In this document: in pieces, positions 13,878 through 17,108 of the stretch | Layout: each line of letters opens with the position of its first letter | Numbering within the stretch: position 1 is the first letter of the stretch | Origin: Undivivens sp041654215 | GTDB lineage: Bacteria > Omnitrophota > Gorgyraeia > Gygaellales > Profunditerraquicolaceae | Reading direction: 5' to 3' | Length of the DNA: 17,108 bases | Assembly: GCA_041654215.1 (NCBI GenBank) | Contig: JBAZDY010000028.1 | Span: 1-17,108 of the forward strand | Notes under the pieces: model-generated | The model's input: the letters and a program-made list of their open reading frames with translations, nothing else | Told to the model about the DNA's origin: nothing | Databases searched by the model: none | Translations under genes and position numbers: made by a program

Positions 13878-15626
13878 ATGGAGACGGACAGGAAAATAAT
13901 ATTGCTGGCCGATACCGAACAATCCCAGCAGGACAAGCTGCGGGATTTTTACACTTCTTTTGCCAATCAGATAAAAGATAAGGGGTTGGAGGATTCTGTT
14001 TCTTTGGTCAGGGCTTCGGATATCGGCATCTACGGCAAGGGCTTCGCGGTCAAGATCTTTCCCCGGGGCATTGTCTATACAGGCGTTAACGAGAGCGATA
14101 TAGGCGCGATAATCGACGCCTCCGTTAAAGGGCAAGGGACGGTGGAAAGGCTGCTTTTCAGCGAGGAGCCCAAGCAGATAAGGATAGTTCTGCGTAACTG
14201 CGGTGTGATCGACCCTGAAAGCATAGACGAATACATCGCCTGCCGCGGCTACGGGGCGTTGAAAAAGATACTCTCCGGAATGAATCCGGCCGGTGTCATA
14301 GAGGAAATGAAGAAAAGCGGTCTGCGCGGTCGCGGCGGCGCCGGTTACCCGACCTGGATGAAGTGGAAATTTACCCGCGAGTCGCAGGGAGACAGGAAAT
14401 ACGTGATCTGCAACGCCGACGAGGGCGACCCGGGCGCTTATATGGACAGGAGCGTTCTGGAAGGGGACCCGCATTCGGTCATAGAAGGCTTGATTATCGC
14501 CGGTTACGCCATAGGCGCCGGCATGGGATATATGTATATCAGGGCCGAATATCCGCTTGCCGTGGAGAGGGTCAAGAAGGCGATAGAGCAGGCTTATGAA
14601 TGCGGGCTGTTGGGCAAGAACATTCTTGGGACAGATTTCTCTTTCGACATAGATATACGTCTCGGCGCAGGGGCTTTCGTCTGCGGCGAGGAGACTGCGC
14701 TCATCGCTTCCATAGAAGGAAAACGCGGGACGCCGCGGCCCAGGCCGCCGTATCCCTCGGTGTCCGGGTTATGGGGCAAACCTACCGCCATAAACAACGT
14801 CGAGACCCTGGCGAACGTGCCGTATATTATCCTTGAAGGCGGCGATAAATTCGCCTTGATAGGCACGGAAAAATCCAAGGGCACCAAGGTTTTTGCCCTC
14901 ACCGGCAAGGTCAGGAATTCCGGGCTGGTGGAAGTCCCGATGGGCATCACTTTGCGCGAGATAGTTTTCGATATCGGCGGAGGCATGCTCGGCGACAAGC
15001 CGATCAAGGCGGTGCAGACCGGAGGACCTTCCGGAGGGGTTATACCCGTGGACCGACTGGATACCCCGGTGGATTATGAGAACCTGCAGAAACTCGGTTC
15101 CATCATGGGTTCCGGCGGGATGATCGTTATGGATGAAAGCGACTGCATAGTCGATATCGCCAAGTTTTATCTGGGCTTCTGCGTGGAAGAGTCTTGCGGC
15201 AAATGCGCGCCGTGCCGCATAGGAGGATACCAGATGCTGAATCTGCTCAACGGCATCGCCGAAGGAAGCGGTTCTCTTGAGGACCTCGACAAGCTGCGCC
15301 GCTTGGCACTGGCTATGCAGAGGGCGTCGCTGTGCGCCCTGGGCCAGACGGCCGCCAATCCGGTAATGTCCACTTTGAGGTATTTCGAACAGGAATACCG
15401 CGAACATATCATCAACAGGAAATGCCGCTCGCACAAATGCCGCAGCCTGATGACGTATTCCATAATACAGGATAAATGCAAACGCTGCCGCGTATGCGTG
15501 ATCAATTGCCCCGTCAACGCCATAGAAGGCGACAGGGAAAAAGGTTTCTTTATAGACGTTTCTAAATGCGTAAAGTGCGGCAAGTGCTTCGAAGTCTGTA
15601 AATTCCAGGCCATCGCCAAGGAGTGA
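13878..15626 (+). CDS. hndC: NuoF-like NAD(P)H/FMN subunit of the hydrogenase
   Basis: Diaphorase subunit that binds FMN and NAD(P)H (HndC/HydB). 582 residues. Residues 1-95 are a thioredoxin-like domain. The FMN/NAD core has GLRGRGGAGYPTWMKW (148-163), CNADEGDPGAYMDR, GAGAFVCGEETALI and GKPTAINNVETLANVP. The NuoF [4Fe-4S] site is SCGKCAPC (C440, C443, C446) with C486. A C-terminal 2x[4Fe-4S] ferredoxin domain has C534/537/540/544 and C564/567/570/574. Oddity: the N-terminal domain has no cysteine at all before residue 108, although the fold is recognisable (IYGKGFAVKIFPRGIVYTGV), so its usual [2Fe-2S] cluster is lost. The ATG directly follows the hndB stop. Confidence 0.94.
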   Translation: METDRKIILLADTEQSQQDKLRDFYTSFANQIKDKGLEDSVSLVRASDIGIYGKGFAVKIFPRGIVYTGVNESDIGAIIDASVKGQGTVERLLFSEEPKQIRIVLRNCGVIDPESIDEYIACRGYGALKKILSGMNPAGVIEEMKKSGLRGRGGAGYPTWMKWKFTRESQGDRKYVICNADEGDPGAYMDRSVLEGDPHSVIEGLIIAGYAIGAGMGYMYIRAEYPLAVERVKKAIEQAYECGLLGKNILGTDFSFDIDIRLGAGAFVCGEETALIASIEGKRGTPRPRPPYPSVSGLWGKPTAINNVETLANVPYIILEGGDKFALIGTEKSKGTKVFALTGKVRNSGLVEVPMGITLREIVFDIGGGMLGDKPIKAVQTGGPSGGVIPVDRLDTPVDYENLQKLGSIMGSGGMIVMDESDCIVDIAKFYLGFCVEESCGKCAPCRIGGYQMLNLLNGIAEGSGSLEDLDKLRRLALAMQRASLCALGQTAANPVMSTLRYFEQEYREHIINRKCRSHKCRSLMTYSIIQDKCKRCRVCVINCPVNAIEGDREKGFFIDVSKCVKCGKCFEVCKFQAIAKE

Positions 15627-15628
15627 AG

Positions 15629-17108
15629 ATGTTGATAAAGGCAAAAATAAACGGCATTGAAGTGCAGGTGGAGAAAGGCACCACCATCCTGGAAGCGGCC
15701 GGCACCGTCCAGGTGAAGATCCCCACGCTCTGTAAACACCCGGACCTCCACGCCTCTGCTGCCTGCGGCATCTGTATCGTCAAGGTCAAGGGTTCGGCGA
15801 AGATGCTGCGCGCCTGCTGCACGCCCCTTGAAGAAGGAATGGACATTATCACGCATGACCCGGAGATCATATCCGTCAGGCGCACCGTCCTGGAGTTGAT
15901 ACTTTCCAAGCATCCCAACGACTGCCTTAAATGCGGGCGCAACAACGATTGCGAATTGCAGAAACTCGCCGCAGATTTCGGTATCAGGCAGGAATCGTTC
16001 AAGAACTTTCTTTCGCCTCTGCCGCCGGACGATTCGACCGGCACCATCGTGCTGGAGCCGCAGAAATGCATACTCTGCGGCAGGTGCGTGGACGTCTGTC
16101 AGAATATGCAGAATGTCTGGGCGCTTTCTTTTCTGGAGAGAGGGTTCGAAACCCGCATATCGCCGGCAGGGGACATCAAACTTGCGGATTCCCCCTGCGT
16201 CAGGTGCGGACAGTGCTCCAATCATTGCCCGACCGGTGCTATAGTGGAGAAGGACGACACCAACAGGGTCTGGGCCGCTTTGCAGGACCCCGATAAATAC
16301 TGCGTGGTACAGATCGCTCCCGCCGTAAGGGTGGCGGTAGGCGAGGCCTTCGGTTATCCGGTGGGTACAAATCTCACCAAGAAGCTTTACGCGCTTTTGC
16401 GCAGGCTGGGGTTCAAGGCGGTTTTCGACACAAATTTCGCGGCAGACGTTACCATAATGGAAGAAGGCACAGAGTTCGTGGAACGTCTCACCAAACAAAA
16501 AGGCCCGCTGCCTCTTATTACCACCTGTTGTCCGTCCTGGGTGGATTTTATGGAAAAATTCCATTCCGATATGATTGAATATTTCTCCTCCTGCAAATCC
16601 CCGCAGGAGATACTGGGCGTGCTGGCAAAAACCTATTACGCGGAAAAGAAAGGCATAGACCCGGCGAAGATATACGTGGTCTCCATAATGCCTTGCACCT
16701 CCAAGAAATACGAGATCAAGAGATGCGAGGAGATGTTCGCCTCCGGCTGTCAGGATGTGGATGTATCGCTGACCACGCGCGAGCTGGCGAGAATGATCAA
16801 GCAGGCCGGTATAGATTTCGTCAATCTCCCGGATGAGGACCCGGACCATATACTGGGGGATTACACCGGGGCCGGCGTAATTTTTGGCGCGACCGGCGGA
16901 GTTATGGAAGCCGCTTTACGCACCGCGTATTTCGTGCTGAACGGCAAAAACCTCAAGAAGGTAGATTTCGAGGAGCTGCGCGGGCTTAACGGAGTCAAGG
17001 AAGCCGAAGTGCAAATCGACGGCAAAAAGATCCGCGTGGCCATCGCCCACGGTTTGAGCAACGTCGAATACGTGCTGAATAAGGTCAGGGAAGCCAAGAA
17101 GAACAACC
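15629..17108 (+). CDS. hndD: [FeFe] hydrogenase catalytic subunit, 3' end missing
   Basis: Catalyses reversible H2 formation. 493 codons are visible before the window edge. Domains in order: a plant-type [2Fe-2S] (C35, C46, C49, C63); the His-ligated [4Fe-4S] HPNDCLKCGRNNDC (H95, C99, C102, C108); a 2x[4Fe-4S] ferredoxin (C147/150/153/157 and C190/193/196/200); then the H-cluster domain. H-cluster motif L1 is TTCCPSW (298-304) and L2 is MPCTSKK (354-360). L3 should lie just past the right edge. Both L1 cysteines are kept, so it is a catalytic rather than a sensory type. The ATG has AAGGAG (15618-15623) upstream, inside the end of hndC. The four-gene order matches HndABCD, the group A3, often electron-bifurcating, enzymes. 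Confidence 0.95.
   Translation, partial: MLIKAKINGIEVQVEKGTTILEAAGTVQVKIPTLCKHPDLHASAACGICIVKVKGSAKMLRACCTPLEEGMDIITHDPEIISVRRTVLELILSKHPNDCLKCGRNNDCELQKLAADFGIRQESFKNFLSPLPPDDSTGTIVLEPQKCILCGRCVDVCQNMQNVWALSFLERGFETRISPAGDIKLADSPCVRCGQCSNHCPTGAIVEKDDTNRVWAALQDPDKYCVVQIAPAVRVAVGEAFGYPVGTNLTKKLYALLRRLGFKAVFDTNFAADVTIMEEGTEFVERLTKQKGPLPLITTCCPSWVDFMEKFHSDMIEYFSSCKSPQEILGVLAKTYYAEKKGIDPAKIYVVSIMPCTSKKYEIKRCEEMFASGCQDVDVSLTTRELARMIKQAGIDFVNLPDEDPDHILGDYTGAGVIFGATGGVMEAALRTAYFVLNGKNLKKVDFEELRGLNGVKEAEVQIDGKKIRVAIAHGLSNVEYVLNKVREAKKNN

Noticed and set aside
15167..16849. A 560-codon open frame antisense to hndC and hndD
   Set aside because: It mirrors two certain genes with complete Fe-S motifs. 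The translated product has no recognisable domain, and such long antisense frames arise from codon bias.
1..17108. CRISPR array or insertion sequence
   Set aside because: No regularly spaced direct repeats and no transposase-like reading frame on either strand.

Overview
All genes in this window read on the + strand and are packed tightly, with many 4-50 base overlaps. The gene set is that of an anaerobic, fermentative, diderm bacterium. An outer-membrane secretin points to two membranes. Acetate kinase/phosphotransacetylase, GTP-type PEP carboxykinase and a multi-subunit [FeFe] hydrogenase point to fermentation with H2 production. Ile-ATA and Arg-AGG codons are frequent throughout, and GC is moderate by eye. 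Taken together this resembles uncultivated lineages such as Omnitrophota (alternatives: Elusimicrobiota, deltaproteobacterial groups). The assignment is an inference from gene content and codon use; no marker gene was compared.

Layout. (1) 2-1360: 3' part of a GspD/PilQ-type secretin, cut by the left edge. (2) 1441-10462: a long run of housekeeping and carbon-metabolism genes: thioredoxin, a BioD-like/DRTGG protein, Pta, AckA, PanD, peptide deformylase, a Cys-rich 65-residue protein, LipA, thioredoxin reductase, PEP carboxykinase and SAICAR synthase. Only one gap, about 85 bases at 1756-1840, exceeds 30 bases, so much of this may be one or two transcripts. (3) 10581-11836: a YacP-like NYN-domain protein and a metallo-beta-lactamase-fold protein, overlapping as ATGA. 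(4) 11837-12777: a 260-base non-coding stretch rich in inverted repeats, then a small MscS-related membrane protein ending in a clear intrinsic terminator. (5) 12816-17108: a good sigma70-type promoter, a 190-base leader, then a four-gene hydrogenase operon in the order hndA-hndB-hndC-hndD. The last gene is cut by the right edge before its third H-cluster motif.

How the genes fit together. Pta and AckA would convert acetyl-CoA to acetate with ATP formation. The Hnd complex would dispose of NAD(P)H and ferredoxin electrons as H2. PEP carboxykinase links oxaloacetate and PEP. PanD (beta-alanine for CoA) and LipA (lipoate) supply cofactors for acyl chemistry, and TrxA/TrxB form a thiol-redox pair. 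The features most worth a second look are the possible cloverleaf-like structured element at 11970-12075, the two-gene form of a usually fused Pta, the NuoF-like subunit whose N-terminal thioredoxin-like domain has no cysteines, and the Cys-rich small protein embedded between def and lipA.
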